In this document: positions 28,246 through 36,644 of the stretch, in pieces
How positions within the stretch are numbered: the stretch's first letter is position 1
Layout: every line of letters starts with the position of its first letter
DNA from: Hyphomicrobiales bacterium
GTDB taxonomy: Bacteria > Pseudomonadota > Alphaproteobacteria > Rhizobiales > Beijerinckiaceae
Direction of reading: 5' to 3'
Length of the DNA: 64,000 bases
NCBI GenBank assembly: GCA_900473415.1
Contig: UCLR01000017.1
Coordinates: 29,796 to 93,795 of the forward strand
Translations under genes and position numbers: made by a program
Notes under the pieces: model-generated
What the model was told of the DNA's origin: nothing
Database searches by the model: none
The model's input: only the letters and a program-made list of their open reading frames with translations

Positions 28246-28438
28246 GAAGTCGGCTGTTGCCGACTTCGACACTCAGAGTGCTGATCTCGGGCAGGCCCGA
28301 GATCAGTGGGAGGGGTAGGGGTGAGGGCCCGCCGCCGGGCATAGAAGGCTCATGATTGCCGCGCTCTCTTTCGCCAGCGCTATCTGGTTTTCCGTCCATC
28401 CCTCACCCCTGCCCCTCTCCCATCCGGGAGAGGGGTTC
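28246..28438. repeat. Mosaic of palindromic repeats in the glyS-downstream gap
   Basis: The 405-bp gap 28208-28612 has no convincing gene until 28613. It contains a 9-bp hairpin (28246-28254 with 28259-28267), an 11-bp hairpin tgatctcgggc (28282-28305), and two inverted blocks (gggaggggtaggggtgaggg at 28308-28327; ccctcacccctgcccctctc at 28400-28419) about 72 bp apart. A last hairpin ctctccc-atcc-gggagag (28415-28432) overlaps the second block. Its right part atccgggagaggggttc (28422-28438) is identical to bases 1-17 of the window. Confidence 0.7.
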
Positions 28439-28612
28439 TGCGTTTGCGGCTCCCTGAGTTCACCTCAGAACCCGCCCATTCCTTCGCCGGAAAATCCCGT
28501 AACGGAACCTATTCCCACCCTGCGACGTTCTGTTCGCGGGCCGACATGCCGCGAATGCGTCGCGGCGGGCTCCAGGGGGGCCGACTCTCCGGCCGCGATA
28601 CGGAGTTTTTCA

Positions 28613-28774
28613 ATGAGCATCCTGATTTCCCTGCTGATCACCGTCCTTGTCATCGGCCTCGTGCTGTATCTGGTGCGGATGCTGCCGCTCGACGGCGCGA
28701 TCAAGAACGTCGTCCAGATCATCGTCATCGTGATCGGCATCATCTCCCTGCTGCGCTACCTCGCGGTGTTCTGA
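28613..28774 (+). CDS. Small membrane protein, Thivi_2564-type
   Basis: This 53-residue protein (MSILISLLITVLVIGLVLYL) has two membrane helices, about residues 3-22 and 32-52, joined by VRMLPLDGAIKNV, the conserved signature of the Thivi_2564 small-membrane-protein family. The function is unknown. It has no clear ribosome site beyond gatacggag upstream. It stands alone between the repeat mosaic and the URC cluster. Confidence 0.75.
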   Translation: MSILISLLITVLVIGLVLYLVRMLPLDGAIKNVVQIIVIVIGIISLLRYLAVF

Positions 28775-28903
28775 CACCCGCCGACCCAGCGAAGGCGTGG
28801 ATGGTCGGGACAAGTCCGGCCATGACGGAAAGCACCTCTAAACCGCGACCGAACGAGCCGATTGACGCCGAATCGCGCTTGGGCCACACTTGATGAGGTC
28901 CAG

Positions 28904-28937
28904 AGGGCCCCGGACATCCGTCGCGGGGCCCTTTCCT
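28904..28937 (+). terminator. Terminator or attenuator hairpin just upstream of URC1
   Basis: agggcccc (28904-28911) pairs with ggggccct (28925-28932), followed by ttcctgttt. The hairpin ends only about 20-25 nt before the URC1 start codon, so it either ends the upstream transcript, with a URC1 promoter squeezed in between, or works as an attenuator in the URC1 leader. Confidence 0.55.
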
Positions 28938-28956
28938 GTTTCAGGGCGAGACCGCC

Positions 28957-30219
28957 ATGAATGCGCCGAACCGCACGGGCCACATCAGGCTCACTTCCCA
29001 TCCCGAGCCGGGCAGCGCCGCCGCGCGCTTCCCCATCCGATGGGGGGCGCCGACGCCGGCGGAACGCGGGCCGATCATCGCCTCGACCACGAACCCCTCC
29101 GACCGCAACGTCATCGGCGCCCATGGCGGCTCCTATTCGGTCTATCGCGCGCTCGCCATCTCGGCCCGCGCGATGAACCCGTCGCAGCGCCCGGACCTGA
29201 CCAATACCCATCCGACGGCGGAAATCCTGCCGCAGCCGCAATGGGCCGATCCGAAGAAGATCGTCTCGCTCGATCCCTTCGGCCACACCGTCGCGGATGA
29301 TTTCCGCACGCTGATCGGCGAGGGCATCGACATCCGCCCGACCATCGCCGTCACCAAGGCCCGCCTCAACCTGCCGGAAATCCTGGCGGCGATGGGCGCC
29401 CATCGCCTCGCCGCGGACGGGGAGATCCTGCACGCCTCCGGCGACATCCGCGTCACCAAGGTCGCGGTCGATCCGGTCTGGCACCTGCCGGGCATCGCCG
29501 AGCGTTTCGGCACGACCGAGAACGAGCTGCGCCGCACGCTATTCGAGCAGACCGGCGGCATGTATCCCGAGCTGGTGACGCGGCCGGACCTCAAGGTCTT
29601 CCTGCCGCCGATCGGCTCGATCACCGCCTACATCATGGGCGAGGTCTCGGCGATCGCCGACCCGAAGAAGCGCTTGGCCTGCCGCGTTCATGACGAGTGC
29701 AACGGCTCCGACGTCTTCGGCTCCGACATCTGCACCTGCCGGCCCTATCTCATCCACGGCATCGAGGAATGCGTGCGGGAGGCGCAGAGCGGCGGCGTCG
29801 GCCTCATCGTCTACAACCGCAAGGAGGGCAGGGCGCTCGGCGAGGTGACCAAGTTCCTCGTCTACAACGCCCGCAAGCGCCAGGAGGGCGGCGATTCCGC
29901 CGCGACCTATTTCGAGCGCACCGAATGCGTTGCCGGCGTGCAGGATGCCCGCTTCCAGCAGCTCATGCCCGATGTGTTGCATTGGCTCGGCGTGACACGG
30001 ATCGACCGGCTGATGTCGATGTCGAACATGAAATATGACGCCATGGTCGAGAGCGGCATCGAGATCGGCGAGCGCGTCGCCATTCCGCCCGAGCTGATCC
30101 CGCCGGATGCTTCCGTCGAGATCGAGGCCAAGAAGGCCGCGGGCTATTATTCGCCCGAGGGCGCGCCCGGCGACAATGCGCTGAAGGCCACGGTTGGCCG
30201 CGACCTCGATAAGTTCTGA
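28957..30219 (+). CDS. GTP cyclohydrolase II-like protein, URC1 type
   Basis: This 420-residue protein has a C-terminal GTP cyclohydrolase II domain preceded by about 215 residues absent from RibA. The zinc ligands are Cys248-x10-Cys259-x-Cys261 (ECNGSDVFGSDICTC), and GGVGLIVYNRKEGRALGEVTKF follows. Such long forms, next to DUF1688, are URC1 of the uracil catabolic (URC) pathway, where the real substrate is a uracil-derived nucleotide rather than GTP. The neighbour URC4 and upp genes make this reading stronger than riboflavin synthesis. An agggcgag site precedes the ATG. Confidence 0.85.
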   Translation: MNAPNRTGHIRLTSHPEPGSAAARFPIRWGAPTPAERGPIIASTTNPSDRNVIGAHGGSYSVYRALAISARAMNPSQRPDLTNTHPTAEILPQPQWADPKKIVSLDPFGHTVADDFRTLIGEGIDIRPTIAVTKARLNLPEILAAMGAHRLAADGEILHASGDIRVTKVAVDPVWHLPGIAERFGTTENELRRTLFEQTGGMYPELVTRPDLKVFLPPIGSITAYIMGEVSAIADPKKRLACRVHDECNGSDVFGSDICTCRPYLIHGIEECVREAQSGGVGLIVYNRKEGRALGEVTKFLVYNARKRQEGGDSAATYFERTECVAGVQDARFQQLMPDVLHWLGVTRIDRLMSMSNMKYDAMVESGIEIGERVAIPPELIPPDASVEIEAKKAAGYYSPEGAPGDNALKATVGRDLDKF

Positions 30220-30248
30220 GTCCGAGCCTTGCCGTTTCCGAGCTGAAT

Positions 30249-31469
30249 ATGCCCGAACTGGACCCCGAGGCGTTCCGCGCCCTGCTGAAGCCCGACGCCG
30301 TCCGCGTCCGAGCGCAGGAGATGCTCGAGCTGGCGCACGCCGACAGGCTGCTCCATTTCAGCATCCATCCGGAGCGGCTGGAAGCCTGCGCCGACTATGT
30401 GCTCGCGACCATCCGCGCCAACTACCCGACACTCGACATCCCCTTCCATGCGCGCTGGCGGCACTTCGTCGTCGGCGGGGAGGATCGCTGGAAGCGGCTC
30501 GACAATTCGGCGCACTTCCGCGATGCGGCCGCGCGCGGCCGGGCCGCCTATGACCTGGCGATTGTCAGCGTGCTGCTCGATGCCGGCGCAGGTCCGGACT
30601 GGCGCTATCGCGACCCGGTGAGCGGCAGCGCCATTGGCCGTTCCGAGGGCCTCGCGCTCGCGTCGCTCGACATGTTCGGAGCGGGCCTGTTCTCCGGCCG
30701 CCCGCGCGAGCCGCTGCGTGCCGAAGCGGTCGCGCTGCAACACCTCGATGCGGCGGCGCTGGCGGCGGGCTTCCAGGCCGGGCCGGATAATCCGCTGCTT
30801 GCCGTCGAGGGGCGCGCGGCGCTGCTCAATCGCCTGGGCGAGGAGCTCGAAAGACAGGGGCTCGCCCGCCCCGGTGCGCTCTTCGATCGATTCGTGACGG
30901 CGGCAAACGGGACGGGGCGGCTCAAGGCCGCGCATATGCTAGGCGAGGTGCTGGCCGTCTTCGGCGGCATCTGGCCTTCGCGGTTGACCTTCGCCGGCAT
31001 TCCGCTGGGCGACACCTGGCGCCATCCGCAGATCGCTCCCGGCGAGCCGACCGAAGGGCTCGTGCCCTTCCACAAGCTCTCGCAATGGCTGACCTATTCG
31101 CTGATCGAGCCGCTGCAATGGGCCGGCATCGCCGTCATCGGCATCGACGATCTCACCGGCCTGCCGGAATATCGCAATGGCGGGCTCTTCCTCGATTCGG
31201 GTGTCCTCGCCCTGAAGGACGAGGCCGATCGCGAGCGGGCGCATGAGGTGTCCTCGCCGCTGGTGGTGGAATGGCGGGCATTGACGGTTGCGCTGCTCGA
31301 CGAGGTCGGCAAGCTGGTCCGCGAGCGGCTCGGCCGCTCGCGCGAGGAGCTGCCGCTCGCCAAGGTGCTGGAAGGCGGCACCTGGGCTGCTGGGCGACGC
31401 ATCGCGCGTGAAAAGCGTGTGGATGGCGGACCGCCCTTGACCATCGTCAGCGACGGCACGGTATTTTGA
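30249..31469 (+). CDS. DUF1688 protein, URC4/Urg3 type
   Basis: This 406-residue protein matches DUF1688, the family of yeast URC4, essential for uracil catabolism by the URC route, though its reaction remains uncertain. Recognisable parts are LHFSIHPERLEACADYV, RWRHFVVGGEDRW and LVPFHKLSQWLTYSLIEPL. No known catalytic motif stands out. It follows URC1 by 29 bp and precedes upp, so the three are likely co-expressed. Confidence 0.87.
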   Translation: MPELDPEAFRALLKPDAVRVRAQEMLELAHADRLLHFSIHPERLEACADYVLATIRANYPTLDIPFHARWRHFVVGGEDRWKRLDNSAHFRDAAARGRAAYDLAIVSVLLDAGAGPDWRYRDPVSGSAIGRSEGLALASLDMFGAGLFSGRPREPLRAEAVALQHLDAAALAAGFQAGPDNPLLAVEGRAALLNRLGEELERQGLARPGALFDRFVTAANGTGRLKAAHMLGEVLAVFGGIWPSRLTFAGIPLGDTWRHPQIAPGEPTEGLVPFHKLSQWLTYSLIEPLQWAGIAVIGIDDLTGLPEYRNGGLFLDSGVLALKDEADRERAHEVSSPLVVEWRALTVALLDEVGKLVRERLGRSREELPLAKVLEGGTWAAGRRIAREKRVDGGPPLTIVSDGTVF

Positions 31470-31494
31470 TCCGGAACGACGCGCGAACCTCGCC

Positions 31495-31598
31495 GTCATC
31501 CCGGGCTAGCGAAGCGCAGACCCGGGATCCATCGTAGAGCTTCGGCGCTCTAGGATGGATCCCGGATCGGCGCGGCTTCGCCGCTTGTCCGGGATGAC
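31495..31598. repeat. REP-like composite palindrome (family A)
   Basis: Arms gtcatcccgg (from 31495) and ccgggatgac (to 31598) enclose a strong inner palindrome gggatccatc...gatggatccc around tagagcttcggcgctcta. It lies inside the URC4-upp gap, so it would be transcribed if the three genes form one unit. Confidence 0.8.
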
Positions 31599-31647
31599 AG
31601 CGCGGTGGGACAGGGTGCCCAAGAGAAAGATAAGGGGATCGCAATCG

Positions 31648-32289
31648 ATGACTTCCAGCCAGGACGGCGTCACCGTCGTTGATCACCCGCTGGTGCGGCA
31701 CAAGCTGACGCTGATGCGTGAGAAGGACCGCTCGACCAAGAGCTTCCGCCAGCTCCTCAACGAGATCGGCATGCTGCTCTGCTATGAGGTCACGCGCGAC
31801 CTGCCGACCGAGCTGATCGAAATCGAGACGCCGCTCACGAAGTCGATGCAGCCGATCATCGCCGGCAAGAAGCTGGTCTTCGCCCCGATCCTGCGCGCCG
31901 GCGTCGGCTTCCTGGATGGCATGCTGGAGCTCGTCCCGGCCGCCCGCGTCGCCCATATCGGGCTCTACCGCGATCCCGATACGCTGCAGGCGGTGGAATA
32001 CTACTTCAAGGCGCCCTCAGATATCGCCGACCGCATGATCGTGGTGATGGACCCGATGCTGGCGACGGCGAACTCGGCCGTTGCGGCCATGGAACGCCTC
32101 AAGGAGCGCGGGGCGAAGGATCTGCGCTTCGTCTGTCTGCTGGCGGCGCCGGAAGGGATCGCGCACCTCCGCGGCGCCCATCCCGACGTCCGCATCTGGA
32201 CGGCTGCGATCGACGAGAAGCTGAACGACCACGGCTACATCGTTCCCGGCCTCGGCGATGCCGGCGACCGGATGTTCGGCACGCGTTGA
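31648..32289 (+). CDS. upp: Uracil phosphoribosyltransferase
   Basis: This 213-residue enzyme makes UMP from uracil and PRPP. The PRPP-binding loop [10 protein letters not shown] (135-144) and the uracil-binding [13 protein letters not shown] near the C terminus are present. In the URC pathway a uracil phosphoribosyltransferase supplies the first nucleotide intermediate, so it can work with URC1 and URC4 as well as in salvage. Start: ATG 31648 behind aagggga. A 178-bp gap with a palindrome separates it from URC4, so it may have its own promoter. Confidence 0.95.
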   Translation: MTSSQDGVTVVDHPLVRHKLTLMREKDRSTKSFRQLLNEIGMLLCYEVTRDLPTELIEIETPLTKSMQPIIAGKKLVFAPILRAGVGFLDGMLELVPAARVAHIGLYRDPDTLQAVEYYFKAPSDIADRMIVVMDPMLATANSAVAAMERLKERGAKDLRFVCLLAAPEGIAHLRGAHPDVRIWTAAIDEKLNDHGYIVPGLGDAGDRMFGTR

Positions 32290-32293
32290 GAAA

Positions 32294-32331
32294 GCGAGAG
32301 GCCCGCGCCGTTTCCGGCCCGGGCCTCTCGC
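32294..32331. terminator. Hairpin between convergent upp and DUF1236 genes
   Basis: gcgagaggccc (32294-32304) pairs with gggcctctcgc (32321-32331), a perfect 11-bp stem. There is no marked T run on either side, but the place between convergent stops fits a shared terminator. Confidence 0.6.
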
Positions 32332-32338
32332 CGTGTCG

Positions 32339-32746
32339 TCAGTCGATCACTTCGATCACGCGCCGGGTACGCGGCTCGACGAGCACCGGCTGGTCGTTGA
32401 TGATCGTATAGCGATAGCCGGGGGCGCCGTACTCGGCGGGAACCTGACGGTACATGATGCCGCGCGAGGGCAGCACGGTGCCGACGACCACGGGCTCGCT
32501 GTAGCGATAGGACCGCATATGTTGCGCCATCGCATAGTCGCGGAAGGCCGCCTCATCGCTGATCATCGTCCCTCCGGCGGGATCCCGCGTCAGCGGAGGC
32601 GATCCGTAGAGATAGTATTCCTGGCCGGCGAGGGCGGGATCGCGGGTGACCCCACCCGCCGGGTCACGGATGATCGGCCCCACGCTCTGTGCAAAGCCGG
32701 TGGCGGGAATGGCAGCGATGGCTGCGGCGATCAGTATCCGCTTCAT
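32339..32746 (-). CDS. Exported DUF1236 protein 1
   Basis: This 135-residue protein (ATG at 32746, MKRILIAAAIAAIPATGFAQ with a signal peptide) ends in a DUF1236 domain: VVGTVLPSRGIMYRQVPAEYG and YTIINDQPVLVEPRTRRVIEVID. DUF1236 is a small periplasmic domain of unknown role, common in Hyphomicrobiales. The middle contains two RDPAGG motifs. A paralogue follows 167 bp upstream on the same strand. Confidence 0.85.
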   Translation of the reverse strand: MKRILIAAAIAAIPATGFAQSVGPIIRDPAGGVTRDPALAGQEYYLYGSPPLTRDPAGGTMISDEAAFRDYAMAQHMRSYRYSEPVVVGTVLPSRGIMYRQVPAEYGAPGYRYTIINDQPVLVEPRTRRVIEVID

Positions 32747-32913
32747 CGTGGTTGACTCCAATATTAGGTAGCCCCGCTCGATGAACGGGGGCGCTCCGGT
32801 GGTGTTCCGGATCGCTGCGATCACGAAATCGAGCGGCCCGCCCCGTTGCCGGAGCGGGCCTTGCTAGAAGGCAGGCGGGTCCCGCGCTGCGGTAGCGCCT
32901 GCCTCATACGGGG

Positions 32914-33345
32914 TCAGTCGATGATCTGGACCACGCGGCGGGTCTGCGGCTCGACGATGACCGCGCGGTCATTCACGACCGTGTAGCGATACTGCGAGGA
33001 GCCGTACTCGGCCGGCAGCTGGCGATAGACGACACCCTGCTCCGGCAGGACGGTACCGACCGCCATCGGCTCCGCGTAGCGATAGGACGGCACGCGCTGC
33101 TCGACGACATAGGTGCGGAACTTCGGCTCAGCCGCGTCGCCGATGATCGCGCCGACGACCGCGCCGCCGACACCACCGACTGCCGCACCGACCGGGCCAC
33201 CGACGATCGCGCCGCCGATGGCACCGCTCGCGGCGCCGCTGGCCGCGCCGCCCACGGCACCACCACTCGGCTGAGGCTGGCTCTGGGCGAGAGCAATGGC
33301 CGGGGTCGCGGCAAGGGCGGCAACGAGAATGAACTTCTTCAGCAT
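32914..33345 (-). CDS. Exported DUF1236 protein 2 with glycine zipper
   Basis: This 143-residue paralogue starts MLKKFILVAALAATPAIALAQ (signal) at 33345. Between signal and DUF1236 it has about 50 residues of Gly-x3-Gly zipper (AVGGAASGAASGAIGGAIVG), which favours membrane or self-association. The C-terminal domain VGTVLPEQGVVYRQLPAEYG is very like protein 1. Gene duplication with a changed middle is visible. The function is unknown. Confidence 0.85.
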   Translation of the reverse strand: MLKKFILVAALAATPAIALAQSQPQPSGGAVGGAASGAASGAIGGAIVGGPVGAAVGGVGGAVVGAIIGDAAEPKFRTYVVEQRVPSYRYAEPMAVGTVLPEQGVVYRQLPAEYGSSQYRYTVVNDRAVIVEPQTRRVVQIID

Positions 33346-33502
33346 GACTGTCTCTCCTTGAAGGGGACTTCGGCGAGACAACCGGGAGCGAGGCGTGACA
33401 GTTCCCTTGTCGAGGTCACGAGATGTTAACGGTCTGAAATCCGGGCCCGAAAGCGCTTTTCGAACAGATGTTTGCCGGTTCAACGCAGCTTGCGCGAGAC
33501 CG

Positions 33503-33534
33503 AAAACAAAAACGGCGGGCCCGAGGGCCCGCCG
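33503..33534 (-). terminator. Rho-independent terminator of the tctBAC operon
   Basis: cggcgggcc (33513-33521) and ggcccgccg (33526-33534) form a 9-bp stem with a cgag loop. On the minus strand it is followed by a T-rich run (complement of aaaacaaaaa). It lies 28 bp after the tctC stop. Confidence 0.85.
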
Positions 33535-33561
33535 CTTGTTCGTTCGCTTCTGGAGCGGTTC

Positions 33562-34536
33562 TTACTGCTTCGGCGCAGCCGAGAGCGCTGGCGTCAGCTT
33601 GTCGGCGTCGCGCTTGATCAGGGCGGCGAAGCCGGCCGGCGTCCGCTCCTCGGCGGTCGGCAGCACGGTGCCGAGGTCGAGCAGGCGCTTCTTGGTGCCC
33701 TCGTCGTTGAGCGCCTTGTTCAGCGCGTCGACGAGCTTGTCCACGGCCTCCTTCGGCATGCCCTTCGGACCGGCGATGCCGTTCCAGGCCTCGATCTGGT
33801 AGTCGGGCAGGCCGGCTTCCTTGGTGGTGGGAACGTCGGGCAGAGCCGGCGAGCGCTGCGCCGAGGCGATGGCATAGGCCTTGATGGTGTTCGCGCGGAC
33901 CTGCTCGGCCACGGAGACGATCTGGTCGCACATGAAGTCGACCTGGCCGGAGACGAGGTCGTTCAGGGCAGGCCCCGTGCCACGATAGGCGACGGCGTTG
34001 ATCTTCGGCGTGCCGAGGATGCCCTTGAGCAGGGTGCAGGTCGTCCAGGAGACAGAGCCGAGACCGGCATGCGCCTCGTTGAACTTGTCCGGGTTGGCCT
34101 TGACGGCGGCGACGAACGCCTTGAGGTCGGACGCCTCGAGATTCTTGCGCGCCACGATCAGGATCGGCGTGCCGCCGGCGAGCCCGATCGTCTGCATGCC
34201 GTTGATCGGGTCGTATTTCAGGCCCGGATAGGTGGCGGGCGCCGCCGAGAAGGTGCCCAGGTGCCCCATCGCGATGGTGTAGCCGTCGGGCGCGGCGGTG
34301 ACGGCGCGCGCGATGCCGGTGGTGCCGCCGGCGCCGGCGACGTTTTCGATCACGATCTGCTGACCGAGGGTCTTCGACATGTGGTCGGCGACGATGCGGG
34401 CGATGATGTCGGTCGGGCCGCCGGCCGCGAACGGCACGATCATGGTGATCGGCTTGGTTGGGTAGCTCTGCGCCTGGGCGGCGCCGGTGAAGGCCAGCGC
34501 CGCAGCAGCGACGAGGCCCAGAATGGACTTCTTCAT
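33562..34536 (-). CDS. tctC: TTT-family solute-binding protein (TctC/Bug)
   Basis: This 324-residue periplasmic binding protein (signal about residues 1-22, ALAFTGAAQAQSYP) captures the substrate for the TctAB permease. PITMIVPFAAGGPTDIIAR and QQIVIENVAGAGGTTGIA are the classical Bug signatures. Its ligand, usually a carboxylate such as citrate or tartrate, cannot be told. It is the last gene of lysR-tctB-tctA-tctC. The 83-bp gap to tctA contains a ggcgggg/ccccgcc hairpin, possibly favouring a separate stable tctC mRNA. Confidence 0.94.
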   Translation of the reverse strand: MKKSILGLVAAAALAFTGAAQAQSYPTKPITMIVPFAAGGPTDIIARIVADHMSKTLGQQIVIENVAGAGGTTGIARAVTAAPDGYTIAMGHLGTFSAAPATYPGLKYDPINGMQTIGLAGGTPILIVARKNLEASDLKAFVAAVKANPDKFNEAHAGLGSVSWTTCTLLKGILGTPKINAVAYRGTGPALNDLVSGQVDFMCDQIVSVAEQVRANTIKAYAIASAQRSPALPDVPTTKEAGLPDYQIEAWNGIAGPKGMPKEAVDKLVDALNKALNDEGTKKRLLDLGTVLPTAEERTPAGFAALIKRDADKLTPALSAAPKQ

Positions 34537-34619
34537 GGGTATTCCTCCCTAGGATTTGTTGACGGGACACTGGCGGGGCGCCGCTGAAGCGACAACCCCG
34601 CCCTTCGGTGAAGACCCCG

Positions 34620-36122
34620 TCATTCGGTGAAGACTTCCTCGCGCTTCTTGGCGATCGAGGGCAGCAGCGCGATGGCAAGCACCAGCACTGCGACGACGAG
34701 CAGCCCGGCTGAGATCGGGCGCTCGACGAAGGTCACGAAAGAGCCGCGCGAGATGATCAGCGCCTGACGTAGCTTCTCCTCCATCAGCTTGCCGAGAACG
34801 AAACCCAGCAGCATGGGCGCAGGTTCAAAACCGAGCTTGATCAGGAGGTAACCGAACAGGCCGAACAGCGCCGTGAAGGCGACGTCGAGCGGCTGGTTGT
34901 TCACGGAGTAGATGCCGATGCAGCAGAAGATCAGGATCGCCGGGAACATCAGGCGGTAGGGCACCTGCAAGAGCTTCACCCACATGCCGACCAGCGGCAG
35001 GTTGATGACGAGCAGCATCAGGTTGCCGACCCACATCGAGGCGATCATGCCCCAGAACAGCTCCGGGTTGCGCGTCATCACCTGCGGGCCGGGGATGATG
35101 CCGTGGATCGTCATCGCGCCGACCATCAGCGCCATCACCGCATTCGGCGGGATGCCGAGCGTGAGCAGCGGGATGAAGGCGGTCTGCGCGCCGGCGTTGT
35201 TGGCAGATTCCGGCCCGGCAACGCCCTCGATCGCGCCCTTGCCGAAGCGGGACGGATCCTTGGCGAGCTTCTTCTCCATCGTGTAGCTGGCGAAGGGGCC
35301 GAGCACCGCGCCGTTGCCGGGCAGGATGCCGAGGATGCCGCCGATCGCGGTGCCACGCAGCACGGGGGCGATCGACTGCTTGATGTCGTCCCAGCCTGGC
35401 AGCAGCCGGCCGATCTTGCCCTTGACGACGTCGCGAGCCTCCGGCGCCTCCAGGTTCCGCAGCACCTCGGCAAAGCCGAACACACCCATGGCCAGAACCG
35501 AGAAATCGATGCCGTCGGAGAGCGCCGGGATGCCGAAGGTCAGCCGCTCCTGCCCCGTCTCGAGGTCGGTGCCAACGGTCGAGAACAGCAGGCCCAGCAT
35601 GATCATGCAGAAGGCCTTGAGGATCGAGCCGCGCGCCAGCACGACGGCGAAGCACAGGCCCATCACCATCAGCGAGAAATATTCAGCTGGCCCGAACAGC
35701 AGCGCGAGCTTGGTCAGCGGCGCGCCGAGTGCGGCGATGATGACGGTCGCGACGCAGCCGGCGAAGAAGGAGCCGATGGCCGCGGTGCCGAGCGCCACGC
35801 CGGCGCGGCCCTGCTTGGCCATCTGGTGTCCGTCGAGCGTGGTGACGACGGAGGTCGCCTCGCCCGGGATGTTGACCAGGATCGCCGTGGTCGAGCCGCC
35901 GTACTGGGCACCGTAATAGATGCCGGCGAGCATGATCAGCGCGCCGGTCGGGTCGAGCCCGAAGGTGATCGGCAACAGGATCGAGATCGTGGCGATCGGG
36001 CCGACGCCGGGCAAGACGCCGATCAGCGTGCCGACGAGGCAGCCGACGAAGCACAGCGCGATGTTCTTCAGCGTCAGCGCGACGCCGAAGCCGAGCGACA
36101 GGTGGGCAATGGTCTCCATCAT
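34620..36122 (-). CDS. tctA: TTT-family large permease TctA
   Basis: This 500-residue membrane protein is the translocating subunit of a tripartite tricarboxylate transporter. About 11-12 helices are seen. The signature GVLPGVGPIATISILLPITF (about residues 38-57) and the second inverted copy LGILPGNGAVLGPFASY are characteristic. It starts 3 bp after the tctB stop. Confidence 0.96.
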   Translation of the reverse strand: MMETIAHLSLGFGVALTLKNIALCFVGCLVGTLIGVLPGVGPIATISILLPITFGLDPTGALIMLAGIYYGAQYGGSTTAILVNIPGEATSVVTTLDGHQMAKQGRAGVALGTAAIGSFFAGCVATVIIAALGAPLTKLALLFGPAEYFSLMVMGLCFAVVLARGSILKAFCMIMLGLLFSTVGTDLETGQERLTFGIPALSDGIDFSVLAMGVFGFAEVLRNLEAPEARDVVKGKIGRLLPGWDDIKQSIAPVLRGTAIGGILGILPGNGAVLGPFASYTMEKKLAKDPSRFGKGAIEGVAGPESANNAGAQTAFIPLLTLGIPPNAVMALMVGAMTIHGIIPGPQVMTRNPELFWGMIASMWVGNLMLLVINLPLVGMWVKLLQVPYRLMFPAILIFCCIGIYSVNNQPLDVAFTALFGLFGYLLIKLGFEPAPMLLGFVLGKLMEEKLRQALIISRGSFVTFVERPISAGLLVVAVLVLAIALLPSIAKKREEVFTE

Positions 36123-36125
36123 CGC

Positions 36126-36644
36126 TCAGATACCCAGAAGCCAGGGCGCGAGCGGGATCGGCAGGCTCAGCGCATATTTGAACAGAAGGATGCAGGCGGC
36201 GGACATGCCCACCGCGAAGATCAGCAGTTCCTTGATCTTGCGGTCATCGGCCGCGAGGCCGGAAAAGGCGATCAGCAGCGGTCCGGACACCAAAAGGCCG
36301 AGCGCCGGGACCCGGATCGGCCCGAACTCGAAGCCGCGGATGGTCAGCGCGAAGAGCAGGGCGCCGCCGAGGGCGAAGAAGATGCCCTTCCAGGACCAGC
36401 CCGAGAGCTTCTCGCCATGGTAGCGCAGCGAGGCCAGCGCCAGCATCGCGCCGAGCGCGGCACAGATCACCGCGAAGGCCTTGGGCAACATCCCCGGGCC
36501 GAGTTGGCGCAGCGTGCCGGCCGGCAAGTCCCAGGAGAAGATGAAGGCGCCTGCGGCCAGCACGATCATGAACAATCCGCCGGCCAGGTCCTGCGTCGAT
36601 CGCACGCGCAAGCCCTGCGCCCGCTCTATCCGGTTCAAACTCAT
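36126..36644 (-). CDS. tctB: TTT-family small permease TctB
   Basis: This 172-residue protein with four hydrophobic segments is the small membrane subunit of the TTT transporter. Helix regions AGGLFMIVLAAGAFIFSW and MLPKAFAVICAALGAMLAL are visible. The start codon overlaps the LysR stop by one base (TGATG), so the transporter is translationally tied to its regulator. Confidence 0.9.
   Translation of the reverse strand: MSLNRIERAQGLRVRSTQDLAGGLFMIVLAAGAFIFSWDLPAGTLRQLGPGMLPKAFAVICAALGAMLALASLRYHGEKLSGWSWKGIFFALGGALLFALTIRGFEFGPIRVPALGLLVSGPLLIAFSGLAADDRKIKELLIFAVGMSAACILLFKYALSLPIPLAPWLLGI

Noticed and set aside
25991..28399. An 802-codon minus-strand frame opposite glyQ/glyS
   Set aside because: It is the shadow of glyS, whose plus-strand product is complete and conserved.
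28352..28612. Upstream extension of the 28613 membrane protein
   Set aside because: The added N-terminal residues derive from the repeat mosaic and do not look like protein; the family length is about 53 residues.
28957..30219. Riboflavin biosynthesis ribA
   Set aside because: The 215-residue N-terminal extension and the DUF1688 and upp neighbours point to URC1; no other rib gene is near.
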